From the NCBI RefSeq assembly GCF_000963705.1, contig NZ_LAJY01000213.1, forward strand, positions 1-14,978: 14,978 nucleotides of DNA, read 5' to 3'. The DNA is from Elstera litoralis. GTDB taxonomy: Bacteria > Pseudomonadota > Alphaproteobacteria > Elsterales > Elsteraceae. The notes beneath the pieces are model-generated. The model did not search any database. It saw nothing but the letters and a program-made list of their open reading frames with translations, and had not been told where the DNA came from. This document shows positions 8,530 to 14,978 of this stretch, piece by piece (the stretch's first letter is position 1; the number at the start of each line of letters is the position of its first letter). The position numbers and the translations under genes were made by a program.

Positions 8530-9726
8530 ATGGGCGTCGAAGGTCAGCGGGCGGTGAGCGAAGGGGGCATGCGCCCCACTCAGCCGCGCTATGCCAATGC
8601 GGAAGCGATGGTAGCGGCGCTGAAGCCGGGCCATCCGGTTTATTGCGTGCGGCCCCATGTGGTGAAGCGCGCGGCGCGGGATTTTCTCGATGCCTTCGAT
8701 GGGCGCGTGTTGTACGCGACCAAATGCAATCCGCATCCGCTGATTCTGCGGGCGCTGTATGAGGAAGGCATTCGCCATTTCGACACGGCGTCCTTGAATG
8801 AGGTCGCCCAGGTGCGCGAATTATTCCGCGATGCTGAATGCTACTTTATGCATCCGGTCAAAAGCCGCAGCGCCATTCGGATTGCTGACGAAGTGTATAA
8901 CGTCGAGCATTTTGTCATCGATACCCGCGACGAGTTGCATAAGGTTTTGGACGAAGCGCGCGAAGAGGGGCTGGCCATCATCGTGCGGCTCGCCACCCCC
9001 TCGGCGGGCGCGGCCTATGATCTATCGGCGAAATTCGGCACGAAACCGGCGGAAGCGGTGGAACTGCTTCAGGAGATTAAGGCCGAGGGCTATCGCGCCG
9101 GGATCGGTTTTCACGTCGGCTCGCAATGCGCCAATCCGCGCGCCTTTCGCACGGCGTTGAAGATTGTCGGCGAGGTGCTGGATGCCGCGAAGGTCGATAT
9201 CGCCTATCTCGACGTTGGGGGCGGCTTCCCCACCTCCTACCAGGGCGCGCAAGTGCCGCCCTTGTCCGAATTCTTCGCCGAAATCGAAGCGGGCTTACGC
9301 GAAATCAAACTGCGCCGCGACTGCGTGTTGATGTGCGAGCCGGGCCGCGCCTTGGTCGCCGATGGCATGTCGCTGGTCACCCAGATCCATCTGCGCAAGG
9401 GCGACCAGCTTTACATCAACGACGGGATTTATGGCTCGCTATCCGAAACCGTCACGGCACGCCTGCGCTTTCCCGTGCGCCCGATCCGGCTGACCGGCGG
9501 GTTCAGCGAGGAGATGATTGAGTATACGATTTACGGCCCGACCTGCGATTCAACCGACGTGTTGCCGGTCTCGATCCGCCTGCCTGCCGATATGAAGGAA
9601 GGCGATTGGATTGAATTCGGCCGGATTGGCGCCTATTCCAACGCGCTTGCCACCCGCTTCAACGGCTTCTTCCCCGATGCCTATGTGGTGGTGGAAGATG
9701 AGGCGATGGCGATTGACGGGCATTGA
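8530..9726 (+). CDS. Ornithine/lysine decarboxylase, PLP fold type III
   Basis: PLP-dependent decarboxylase of the alanine-racemase-like fold III, most likely making putrescine from ornithine (or cadaverine from lysine); cytoplasmic homodimer in known relatives. Intact at 398 residues, close to the usual bacterial ODC/LDC length. The PLP lysine is K65 in LYATKCNPHP. H195 in GFHVGSQ stacks on the cofactor, D228-GGG in DVGGGFP and E270 in CEPGRALVADG bind phosphate and pyridine nitrogen, and C339-D340 in GPTCDSTDVL is the catalytic loop shared across the dimer. INDGIYGSL is the other typical motif. Which diamino acid is preferred cannot be told from the sequence. It is followed after 16 bases by a second alpha/beta hydrolase and then a small lipoprotein, all on one strand, so the three are probably co-transcribed. 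Confidence 0.9.
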   Translation: MGVEGQRAVSEGGMRPTQPRYANAEAMVAALKPGHPVYCVRPHVVKRAARDFLDAFDGRVLYATKCNPHPLILRALYEEGIRHFDTASLNEVAQVRELFRDAECYFMHPVKSRSAIRIADEVYNVEHFVIDTRDELHKVLDEAREEGLAIIVRLATPSAGAAYDLSAKFGTKPAEAVELLQEIKAEGYRAGIGFHVGSQCANPRAFRTALKIVGEVLDAAKVDIAYLDVGGGFPTSYQGAQVPPLSEFFAEIEAGLREIKLRRDCVLMCEPGRALVADGMSLVTQIHLRKGDQLYINDGIYGSLSETVTARLRFPVRPIRLTGGFSEEMIEYTIYGPTCDSTDVLPVSIRLPADMKEGDWIEFGRIGAYSNALATRFNGFFPDAYVVVEDEAMAIDGH

Positions 9727-9742
9727 GCGCGGGGCATTGAGC

Positions 9743-10588
9743 ATGGGGCAGGGGATGAGACAGTCGCGGATTGAGGTTAGCCCAGGGGTATCGCTGGCGA
9801 TTCGGGAGCACGGCCCGGCGGATGCGCCGCGCACGCTGTTTTGCGTGCATGGCCTCACCCGGAATGCGCAGGATTTCGATAAGCTGGCGGTGGCACTGGC
9901 CGACCACTATCGGATCATCGCCGTCGATATCGCCGGGCGCGGCGACTCCGACTGGCTCCTCGATCCGGCGGGCTATGATTATCCAACCTACGTGTGGCAC
10001 TGCATAATGCTGCTGGATAAATTGGCGCTGCCCGAGGTCGATTGGCTTGGCACCTCAATGGGCGGGCTGATTGCCATCGGCCTCAATTCAGTGCAGCCCC
10101 AGCGCATTCGGCGCTTGATTCTGAACGATGTTGGCGGGTTTTTGCCCAAGGAAGCGCTGAAATCCATCGTCGAGGCCGATCGTAACCCGGTTTTTGCCTC
10201 GCTGGCGGAAGCCGAAGCCAAATTGCGCCAGCGGTATGCCGATTTCGGGCCGATTTCAGACCCCGATTGGGCGCTGTTAACCGAAGCTTCGACGCGCGTG
10301 CAGCCCGATGGCACCTATCGCCTGCACTTCGATCCAAATCTCTACACGAGCTTCGATAAGGCGGCCCTGGGTGATATCAATCTCTGGCCGCTGTGGAACC
10401 AAGTGAAGCAGCCGGTATTGCTGTTACGTGGCGGGCTCTCCGGCTTGCTGTTGAAGGCGACCGCGCTCGGAATGGTCGCGCGCGGCGGGGTGGATTTGGT
10501 AGAATTCGCCGACTGCGGCCACGCGCCATCGCTGCTTCAGCCGGCGCAAATCCAGCCAATCCGCGATTGGCTGCTAAAAACGGAATAG
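9743..10588 (+). CDS. Alpha/beta hydrolase lacking the expected catalytic acid
   Basis: Alpha/beta-fold protein of about 281 residues, no signal peptide, substrate unknown. It shows the oxyanion segment FCVHGLTRNAQDF, the nucleophile elbow LGTSMGG with S105, and the C-terminal histidine H260 in DCGHAPSLL. Where relatives usually carry the acid in a segment like RGxxSDLL, this protein has RGGLSGLLL, putting glycine (G234) at the acid's place. It may use another acid, have weakened activity, or the base may be miscalled. ATG 9743 is 16 bases after the decarboxylase stop with a GGGG stretch upstream; ATG 9755 is also possible. The position behind a diamine-forming enzyme suggests a linked role, but nothing in the protein names a polyamine substrate. 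Confidence 0.85.
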   Translation: MGQGMRQSRIEVSPGVSLAIREHGPADAPRTLFCVHGLTRNAQDFDKLAVALADHYRIIAVDIAGRGDSDWLLDPAGYDYPTYVWHCIMLLDKLALPEVDWLGTSMGGLIAIGLNSVQPQRIRRLILNDVGGFLPKEALKSIVEADRNPVFASLAEAEAKLRQRYADFGPISDPDWALLTEASTRVQPDGTYRLHFDPNLYTSFDKAALGDINLWPLWNQVKQPVLLLRGGLSGLLLKATALGMVARGGVDLVEFADCGHAPSLLQPAQIQPIRDWLLKTE

Positions 10589-10597
10589 GGGGCGATC

Positions 10598-10954
10598 ATG
10601 GGGTTTTCGGTTCGGGCGGCCTTGGCCGCGACGGTTCTTGCGCTGGGGGCTTGCGCCGAGATGCCCGCCGCCCCGGCAAGCCTTTCCACAGTTGCGCGGG
10701 CGGGGTTCGACGCTTACCAGACCCATGCTTTCGACGGCGGCTATTTCGCCACCGATCTTAAAGGCCAAACCTACGCCTATGCCTGGTTGGATCGGGCGGA
10801 TGAGTTCGATGTAACGCTGTCCGTGTGCAGCCCGCTCGGCTGCACGACAACCAAGCGCTACGGGCTGAACCCGCTTCATGCCGCGCTCACCGTGTGCCGG
10901 GAAAATTCCGGCGAGGTCTGCACGATTTATGCGGAAGGCATCCGGCGGCGCTAG
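10598..10954 (+). CDS. Small predicted lipoprotein with four extra cysteines, function unknown
   Basis: Not recognised. The protein has 118 residues. It starts with a short basic-hydrophobic signal (MGFSVRAALAATVLALGAC) ending in the lipobox LGAC, so the mature protein should begin at lipid-modified C19. The mature part is about 100 residues with C77, C82, C100 and C108, spaced as two pairs that could form disulfides in the periplasm (SVCSPLGCTTTK and TVCRENSGEVC). The fold looks beta-rich. It starts nine bases after the hydrolase stop, with a purine-rich AGGGGG just upstream, so it is probably the third gene of the decarboxylase unit. The stop codon lies in the loop of a strong terminator-like hairpin shared with convergent hemB. 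Confidence 0.78.
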   Translation: MGFSVRAALAATVLALGACAEMPAAPASLSTVARAGFDAYQTHAFDGGYFATDLKGQTYAYAWLDRADEFDVTLSVCSPLGCTTTKRYGLNPLHAALTVCRENSGEVCTIYAEGIRRR

Positions 10955-10968
10955 AGCCGCCGAATGCC
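10937..10968. terminator. Bidirectional terminator-like hairpin between lipoprotein gene and hemB
   Basis: The arms GGCATCCGGCGGC (10937-10949) and GCCGCCGAATGCC (10956-10968) pair over 13 positions with one mismatch and enclose a 6-base loop containing the lipoprotein gene's TAG. It sits exactly between two convergent genes whose stops are about 20 bases apart. There is no good T-run on either side, so it may act as a blocking or RNA-end-stabilising stem rather than a classical intrinsic terminator. Confidence 0.55.
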
Positions 10969-10975
10969 CCAAAGA

Positions 10976-11992
10976 TTAGCCGCGTAACAACTCGGCGGCT
11001 TCAAGGGCGGCATAGGTTAGAATCCCATCCGCCCCGGCGCGTTTGAAGCCGATGAGGGTTTCCAGCAGCGTGCGGTTGCCGTCGATGTAACCGGCGGCCA
11101 CGCCCGCCTTCCACATCGCGTATTCGCCGGACACATGATAGGCGAAGGTCGGCACGGCGAAGGTTTCCTTAACGCGGTAGAGCACGTCCAGATAGGGCAT
11201 GCCCGGCTTGACCATCACCCAATCGGCCCCTTCCGACAGATCAATCGCCACTTCTTGCAGGGCTTCATCGCTATTGGCCGGGTCCATCTGATAGGTGGCT
11301 TTGCCCTGCGGCCCATAGGAAGCGCCGGTCACGCCCAAAGCGTCGCGGAACGGCCCGTAGAAGCCGGAGGAATATTTCGCGGCGTAGGACAGAATCAGCG
11401 TCTGGCTATAGCCATTCTCTTCCAGCGCCTCGCGGATCGCGCCGATGCGGCCATCCATCATGTCCGAGGGGGCGATAACGTCGATCCCCGCTTCGGCCTG
11501 GGCGAGCGCCATTTTCACCAGCGCGGCGACGCTTTCGTCATTATCCACCCGGTCGCCGACAACGATACCGTCGTGCCCGTGCAGGGTGTAGGGGTCGAGC
11601 GCCACATCGCCGATCAGGCCGATGTCGGGCACGGCGGCTTTTACGGCGCGAATGGCGCGCTGCATCAACCCATCGGGGTTCCAGGCTTCCTCGGCCTCGT
11701 CCGATTTGCGGCTGGGATCGACCGCCGGGAACAGGGCGATGGCGGGAATGCCTAAACCTACGGCGCGCTTGGCTTCGACGATCAGCAGATCGATGGTCAG
11801 GCGCGATACGCCGGGCAGCCCGGAAATCGGCCGCGCCTCATTCTCGCCGTCGATGACGAACACCGGCCAGATCAGATCGGCGGCGCTCAGGCGGTTTTCC
11901 TGCACCAAGCGGCGCGACCAACCGGCCATGCGCGTGCGGCGCGGGCGGGTAAAGGGAAAGCCGGTGGGCGGGATCACGGACGGACGCGACAT
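10976..11992 (-). CDS. hemB: Delta-aminolevulinic acid dehydratase (porphobilinogen synthase) HemB
   Basis: Condenses two 5-aminolevulinate molecules into porphobilinogen, the second common step of heme and tetrapyrrole synthesis; cytoplasmic octamer in known relatives. Intact at 338 residues. The Schiff-base lysine is K262 in VMVKPGMPYLDV, and the second active-site lysine is K206 in SYAAKYSSGFYGPFRDA; APSDMMDGR is also present. The metal-site segment is DVALDPYTLHGHDG (129-142), with aspartate and alanine where zinc enzymes carry cysteines, so this is the magnesium/potassium-dependent class typical of alphaproteobacteria. ATG 11992 has AAAGGA seven bases upstream; an open extension to 12142 is upstream noncoding sequence. 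It diverges from the isobutyryl-CoA dehydrogenase gene across a region with a long inverted repeat. Confidence 0.96.
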   Translation of the reverse strand: MSRPSVIPPTGFPFTRPRRTRMAGWSRRLVQENRLSAADLIWPVFVIDGENEARPISGLPGVSRLTIDLLIVEAKRAVGLGIPAIALFPAVDPSRKSDEAEEAWNPDGLMQRAIRAVKAAVPDIGLIGDVALDPYTLHGHDGIVVGDRVDNDESVAALVKMALAQAEAGIDVIAPSDMMDGRIGAIREALEENGYSQTLILSYAAKYSSGFYGPFRDALGVTGASYGPQGKATYQMDPANSDEALQEVAIDLSEGADWVMVKPGMPYLDVLYRVKETFAVPTFAYHVSGEYAMWKAGVAAGYIDGNRTLLETLIGFKRAGADGILTYAALEAAELLRG

Positions 11993-12010
11993 AGCGATTC
12001 CTTTATCTTT

Positions 12011-12075
12011 ACGTGCGCGGAAACTGTTTATCGGAGTTTTCCGATCCTTCGCGGCTGCTAAAGTTTCCCGCACGT
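12011..12075. repeat. Long inverted repeat in the hemB/acyl-CoA dehydrogenase divergent region
   Basis: Left arm ACGTGCGCGGAAACT (12011-12025) and right arm AGTTTCCCGCACGT (12062-12075) are complementary over 14 bases with a single extra C in the left arm. Inside lies a second perfect dyad, ATCGGA/TCCGAT with loop GTTT (12030-12045). The element covers the likely hemB leader or promoter and ends 13 bases before the dehydrogenase -35 box. It could be paired operators for a regulator of one or both genes, or a structured hemB leader RNA. I recognise no known motif in it. Confidence 0.65.
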
Positions 12076-12087
12076 CAATAGGCCAGA

Positions 12088-12115
12088 TTGACAGCCAAGG
12101 CCCGTTCCTTATGAT
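12088..12115 (+). promoter_or_regulatory. Sigma-70-type promoter of the valine-degradation pair
   Basis: A perfect TTGACA (12088-12093), a 16-base spacer and TATGAT (12110-12115, five of six to consensus) lie upstream of ATG 12141. The predicted transcript would begin near 12122, just ahead of the ribosome site GGGAGGAA (12126-12133). The long inverted repeat at 12011-12075 is immediately upstream. Confidence 0.68.
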
Positions 12116-12140
12116 CGAGAAAAACGGGAGGAACAAGCGC

Positions 12141-13290
12141 ATGACCCACGATTTGACCGAAGATCAGCGTGCCTTTCAAAGCATGGCGCGCGATTTTGCT
12201 GCTGAACATCTGGCCCCCTTCGCCGCGAAATGGGACGAGGAGCATATTTTCCCCGTCGAAACCTTTCGCGCGGCGGCGGCCCTCGGGATGGCCGGAATTT
12301 ATGTGCGCGAGCAATCGGGCGGCTCCGGCCTCACGCGCCTCGATGCCGCGCTGATTTTCGAAGAACTATCGGCGGGGTGCGTGTCGTCAGCGGCCTATCT
12401 CTCCATTCACAATATGGTGGCGTGGATGATCGATAGTTTCGGCAACGACGACCAGCGCGCGCGCTTTTTACCGTCCTTGCTGACGATGGAAAAGCTGGCA
12501 AGCTATTGCCTCACTGAACCCGGTTCGGGCTCGGACGCTGCCGCCCTGCGGACGCGGGCGGTGCGCGACGGCGATCATTATGTCGTGAACGGCGCAAAAG
12601 CTTCATCTCCGGCGCGGGCGTGTCGGAAGTCTATGCGGTCATGGTCCGCACCGGCGGCGAGGGGCCGGGCGGGATTTCCACGCTCTTGATCGATAAAGGC
12701 ACGCCGGGCCTCAGCTTCGGCAAGCCCGAGAAGAAGATGGGCTGGAATAGTCAGCCAACCGCCGTTGTCACCTTCGAGGATTGCCGCGTTCCCGTGGCCA
12801 ATCGCCTAGGCGAGGAGGGCGAGGGCTTCAAGTTTGCTATGAAGGGGCTCGACGGCGGGCGCATCAATATCGCCTCCTGCTCGCTCGGCGGCGCGCGCGC
12901 GGCGCTAGACGCGGCGAAAGCCATATGGGGGTGCGTAAGCAGTTCGGTAAAGAGCTGTCGGCCTTCCAAGCACTCCAGTTCCGCATTGCCGATATGGCGA
13001 CGGAGCTTGAAGCCGCGCGGCTGATGGTGCATCGGGCGGCGCGGTCGCTCGACGCGGGCCACCCCGATACAACGATGCATTGCGCGATGGCGAAACGTTT
13101 TGCCACCGATGCCGGGTTCGAGGTCGCCAATCAGGCGCTGCAACTCCACGGTGGCTATGGTTATATTCAGGAATATGGGGTGGAACGCATCGTCCGCGAT
13201 TTGCGCGTTCATCAGATTCTCGAAGGCACGAATGAGGTGATGCGCGTCATCATCGCCCGCAAGCAACTCCACGAGGGCCGCAATGTCTGA
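12141..13290 (+). CDS. Isobutyryl-CoA dehydrogenase (ACAD8-like), two apparent frameshifts
   Basis: FAD-dependent acyl-CoA dehydrogenase that oxidises isobutyryl-CoA to methacrylyl-CoA in valine breakdown, passing electrons to ETF; cytoplasmic. Family motifs are YCLTEPGSGSDAAALRTRA, GWNSQPTAVVTFEDCRVP, NRLGEEGEGFKFAM, LHGGYGYIQEYGVERIVRDL and LEGTNEVMRVI, whose first glutamate (E362 after repair) is the catalytic base. The frame breaks at 12601, where VVNGAK should continue AFISGAGVSEVYAV (one C missing), and at 12922/12923, where ALDAAKA should continue YMGVRKQFGKELSAFQ (one T missing). Restoring both gives 383 residues, the normal length, with no decay in between, so errors are likelier than a pseudogene. 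ATG 12141 has a strong GGGAGGAA site. The 3' end overlaps the next gene by eight bases. The isobutyryl-CoA assignment rests on overall resemblance and on that neighbour. Confidence 0.88.
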
Positions 13291-14362
13291 GGCTTTGTCG
13301 CAAGAAAGCGTGCTGTTCGAAACGACGAACGGCGTTCTAACGATCACCCTCAATCGCCCGAAAGCCTTGAATGCGCTCTCACTGGCGATGATTCGGGTGA
13401 TGGACCCGGTTCTGCGGGCAGCGGCGGTCGATTCGTCCGTGCGGTGTGTGATTCTGCACGGCGCGGGCGAGCGGGCGTTTTGCGCGGGCGGCGACGTGCG
13501 CGCGGTGGCCCAGGCTATCGGCGGTGGCGATATGGCGGCGGCGGATGCGTTCTTCCGCGAGGAATATACGCTCAATCATCTGCTGCATACCTACCCGAAG
13601 CCGATCATCGCCTTGATCCACGGCGTTTGCATGGGCGGCGGCGTTGGGCTGTCGGCGCATGGGCCGTTGCGGGTGGTGGCCAATAGTCTGCTGTTCGCGA
13701 TGCCGGAAACCGGGATCGGCCTCTTCCCCGATGTCGGCGGAACCTGGGTGCTCAATCAGATGCCGGGCGAAATCGGCCTTTATCTCGGCCTCACTGGCGC
13801 GCGGTTGGGGGCGGCAGATGCCTGTGCGATTGGTTTTGCCACCCACCATGTGAAAGACGACGATCTTCCGGCTTTACGCGCTGCCTTGATCGAAGCCGCC
13901 CCGGCAACGGAGGGGGAGGCAGAAGCCGTGATCGCCCGTTTCGATCAACCGCGCGGCGATAGCGCCTTGCTGGCCCAGCGGGCACAGATCGATAGGCTCT
14001 TCGCGGGCGATACGGTGGAAGCCATTCTGGCGGCACTGGAAGCCGAGGGGAGCGATTGGGCAATGACCCAGGCAGAAACCCTGCGCCATAAGTCGCCGAC
14101 CAGCCTCAAGATCACCCTGGAGCAGTTGCGCGGCGGGAAGGGGCTCGATATTGCGGCGGTCTTCGTGCGCGAATATCGCCTGAGCCAGCACTGCATGGCG
14201 GGGCCGGATTTCCGCGAGGGGATTCGGGCGCTGCTCATCGATAAGGATCAATCGCCGAAATGGTCGCCCGCGACGCTGGCGGAAGTAACGCCTGCGCTAG
14301 TGGAAAGCTTCTTTGCGCCCTTGCCGGGCCGCGAGTTGGATTTAAGCGTCAATGCGGGGTAG
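13283..14362 (+). CDS. 3-hydroxyisobutyryl-CoA hydrolase (HIBCH family)
   Basis: Crotonase-fold thioesterase that releases 3-hydroxyisobutyrate from its CoA ester in valine catabolism; cytoplasmic. Intact at 359 residues, longer than simple enoyl-CoA hydratases and typical of HIBCH. Oxyanion and CoA-site segments are RAFCAGGDVRAV (66-74) and IHGVCMGGGVGLSAHGP. The catalytic pair is in MPETGIGLFPDVGG (E142, D150). C-terminal HIBCH hallmarks are SPTSLKIT, EYRLSQHCM and DFREGIRALLIDKDQSPKW. ATG 13283 lies within the last codons of the dehydrogenase gene, implying translational coupling. The two enzymes flank the hydration step; no 3-hydroxyisobutyrate dehydrogenase or dedicated hydratase is in the window. 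Confidence 0.92.
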   Translation: MSEALSQESVLFETTNGVLTITLNRPKALNALSLAMIRVMDPVLRAAAVDSSVRCVILHGAGERAFCAGGDVRAVAQAIGGGDMAAADAFFREEYTLNHLLHTYPKPIIALIHGVCMGGGVGLSAHGPLRVVANSLLFAMPETGIGLFPDVGGTWVLNQMPGEIGLYLGLTGARLGAADACAIGFATHHVKDDDLPALRAALIEAAPATEGEAEAVIARFDQPRGDSALLAQRAQIDRLFAGDTVEAILAALEAEGSDWAMTQAETLRHKSPTSLKITLEQLRGGKGLDIAAVFVREYRLSQHCMAGPDFREGIRALLIDKDQSPKWSPATLAEVTPALVESFFAPLPGRELDLSVNAG

Positions 14363-14370
14363 GGCCGTCG

Positions 14371-14403
14371 AAATGTTGGGGCTGGAAGCGCAAACATTTT
14401 TCG
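14371..14403 (+). terminator. Weak terminator candidate after the HIBCH gene
   Basis: AAATGTT (14371-14377) and AACATTT (14393-14399) can pair over seven bases around a 15-base loop and run into a short T tract. The stem is A/T-rich and the loop long, so this is only a possibility; it is the only hairpin with trailing Ts directly behind the operon. Confidence 0.28.
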
Positions 14404-14660
14404 ATATTGATTCGAAGTCCTCAGACAAGTGATGACAATACGCTTCTCACGCCCCCATCCTGTGTTGGGCCGATGGCTCTCCTCCATCGCCCTGCTCCCC
14501 CGGCTTTACGGCGGCTAGTCTATTGAAAAACCTGAATTTTACAAAGAATGCCGCCGAAATTATCGCCACACTCCCCCGGCCCCGGCAGCGGGTTGTCAAC
14601 CTCTCCGACACGGCATGCGCGCAGCGCCTGGGCGCGACCTAATTTTCTGGGATTATTCAG

Positions 14661-14704
14661 ATGCTAGCCAAAGGCGCGTGAAGGCGTTATCAAGGGGCTA
14701 GCAT
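14661..14704. promoter_or_regulatory. 9-bp inverted repeat upstream of ldtR, possible operator
   Basis: ATGCTAGCC (14661-14669) and GGCTAGCAT (14696-14704) are exact reverse complements separated by 26 bases. The right arm ends 61 bases before the ldtR start. The spacer also holds AAGGCG twice. MarR proteins commonly bind dyads at their own promoters, so autoregulation is a reasonable guess; the wide spacing is unusual for one dimer and would suit two sites or a stem. Confidence 0.4.
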
Positions 14705-14753
14705 ATTCCCTTAAACGCTGGCTGGCCTTCAGGGGGACAGGAAGGCTGCGCCC

Positions 14754-14759
14754 AAGGAG
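14754..14759 (+). promoter_or_regulatory. ldtR: Ribosome binding site supporting a GTG start for ldtR
   Basis: AAGGAG lies six bases before GTG 14766. No ATG is available nearby in frame, and the family sequence begins at this GTG. Confidence 0.75.
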
Positions 14760-14765
14760 AAAAAC

Positions 14766-14978
14766 GTGAAGGCCGCATATCTGGAGGCAATCCGGCTCAC
14801 CGAGCGTCTGCACCGTCAGTTCTTGGAACTGGTCAAGAGCGAGCTTGATCGCCTCGGCATCGAGGATATCAACAATGTTCAGGCCTTTATCCTGTTCAAT
14901 ATTGGCAGTGACGATCTGACCGTCGGTGAACTCACCAATCGGGGCTATTACCTCGGCTCAAAACGTGTCCTACAACGT
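14766..14978 (+). CDS. ldtR: LdtR-like MarR-family regulator, N-terminal part with an apparent frameshift
   Basis: Winged-helix transcription factor; in alphaproteobacteria such as Liberibacter and Sinorhizobium, LdtR controls an L,D-transpeptidase gene and envelope/osmotic stress traits. The visible part begins VKAAYLEAIRLTERLHRQFL and contains ELDRLGIEDINNVQAFILF, then LTVGELTNRGYYLGS, the start of the DNA-recognition region. Relatives continue YYLGSNVSYNVKKM, but here the frame gives KRVLQR. Removing one A from the run of four at 14960-14963 restores NVSYN. The gene is cut by the right edge. GTG 14766 is the start, with AAGGAG before it. A long upstream region with a 9-bp dyad suggests regulated expression. 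Confidence 0.85.
   Translation, partial: MKAAYLEAIRLTERLHRQFLELVKSELDRLGIEDINNVQAFILFNIGSDDLTVGELTNRGYYLGSKRVLQR

Larger units (their letters stand above)
14363..14765. other. Noncoding region between the valine operon and ldtR
   Basis: About 400 bases without a convincing gene; short frames here lack ribosome sites and family resemblance. Visible structure includes an A/T-rich dyad just after the HIBCH stop (14371-14399). There is also a 7-bp GC dyad, CGGCGGC (14509-14515) and GCCGCCG (14550-14556), around an A/T-rich stretch that includes TTGAAA. A 9-bp dyad lies at 14661-14704, and a small stem GCCTTC/GAAGGC at 14725-14746 sits in the ldtR leader. The length suggests a promoter and regulatory region for ldtR, perhaps with a small RNA, but I cannot point to one. 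Confidence 0.5.

Noticed and set aside
8400..8762. 120-residue frame starting in the spacer before the decarboxylase
   Set aside because: Most of it overlaps the decarboxylase in another frame and it is low complexity.
11135..11755. 206-residue frame on the plus strand opposite hemB
   Set aside because: hemB is unmistakable on the minus strand; this frame is its complement and has no recognisable domain.
11993..12142. 50-residue N-terminal extension of HemB
   Set aside because: The extension reads through the divergent promoter and inverted repeat; ATG 11992 has a proper ribosome site and matches family length.
12751..13575. 274-residue minus-strand frame across the dehydrogenase and hydrolase genes
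   Set aside because: It spans two real genes in antisense and resembles no family.

Overview
This is a GC-rich bacterial window, almost certainly from an alphaproteobacterium of the Rhodospirillales type. The evidence is a metal-site HemB without the zinc cysteines, an LdtR-like MarR regulator, a short CysE with the signature of Fe-S-linked serine acetyltransferases, glnE translationally coupled to bcp, and an AsmA/DUF3971 protein. The content is mostly core metabolism. I found no phage, transposase, CRISPR, tRNA or rRNA, and no convincing undescribed multi-gene system.

Layout, left to right. The 3'-truncated cysE (minus) and an alpha/beta hydrolase (plus) diverge from a region holding a 25-bp IscR-type palindrome. 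The hydrolase then meets a roughly 1,090-residue AsmA-like envelope protein (minus) tail to tail, with overlapping stop codons. That protein and glnE (plus) start head to head with overlapping 5' ends. glnE overlaps bcp by ATGA. A palindrome-rich intergenic element of about 190 bp follows. Next is a plus-strand group of a PLP decarboxylase (ornithine/lysine type), a second alpha/beta hydrolase and a small lipoprotein, ending at a strong hairpin shared with convergent hemB (minus). hemB and an isobutyryl-CoA dehydrogenase gene diverge across about 150 bp that carries a long inverted repeat and a near-consensus promoter. The dehydrogenase overlaps a 3-hydroxyisobutyryl-CoA hydrolase gene, forming a valine-degradation pair. 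A noncoding stretch of about 400 bp leads to the start of an ldtR-like gene cut by the window edge.

The dominant oddity is that five genes (first hydrolase, AsmA-like, glnE, isobutyryl-CoA dehydrogenase, ldtR) carry seven single-base indels. After each one, well-conserved family sequence resumes in another frame. Restoring one base per site gives proteins of normal family length, so I read most or all of these as sequencing or assembly errors rather than gene decay. Anyone using this window should treat those five genes as probably intact.

The most biologically interesting points are the IscR-like operator linking cysE to Fe-S/cysteine control, the long inverted repeat between hemB and the valine operon, the inverted palindromic element at 8296-8404, the second hydrolase lacking its expected catalytic acid, and the 9-bp dyad upstream of ldtR.
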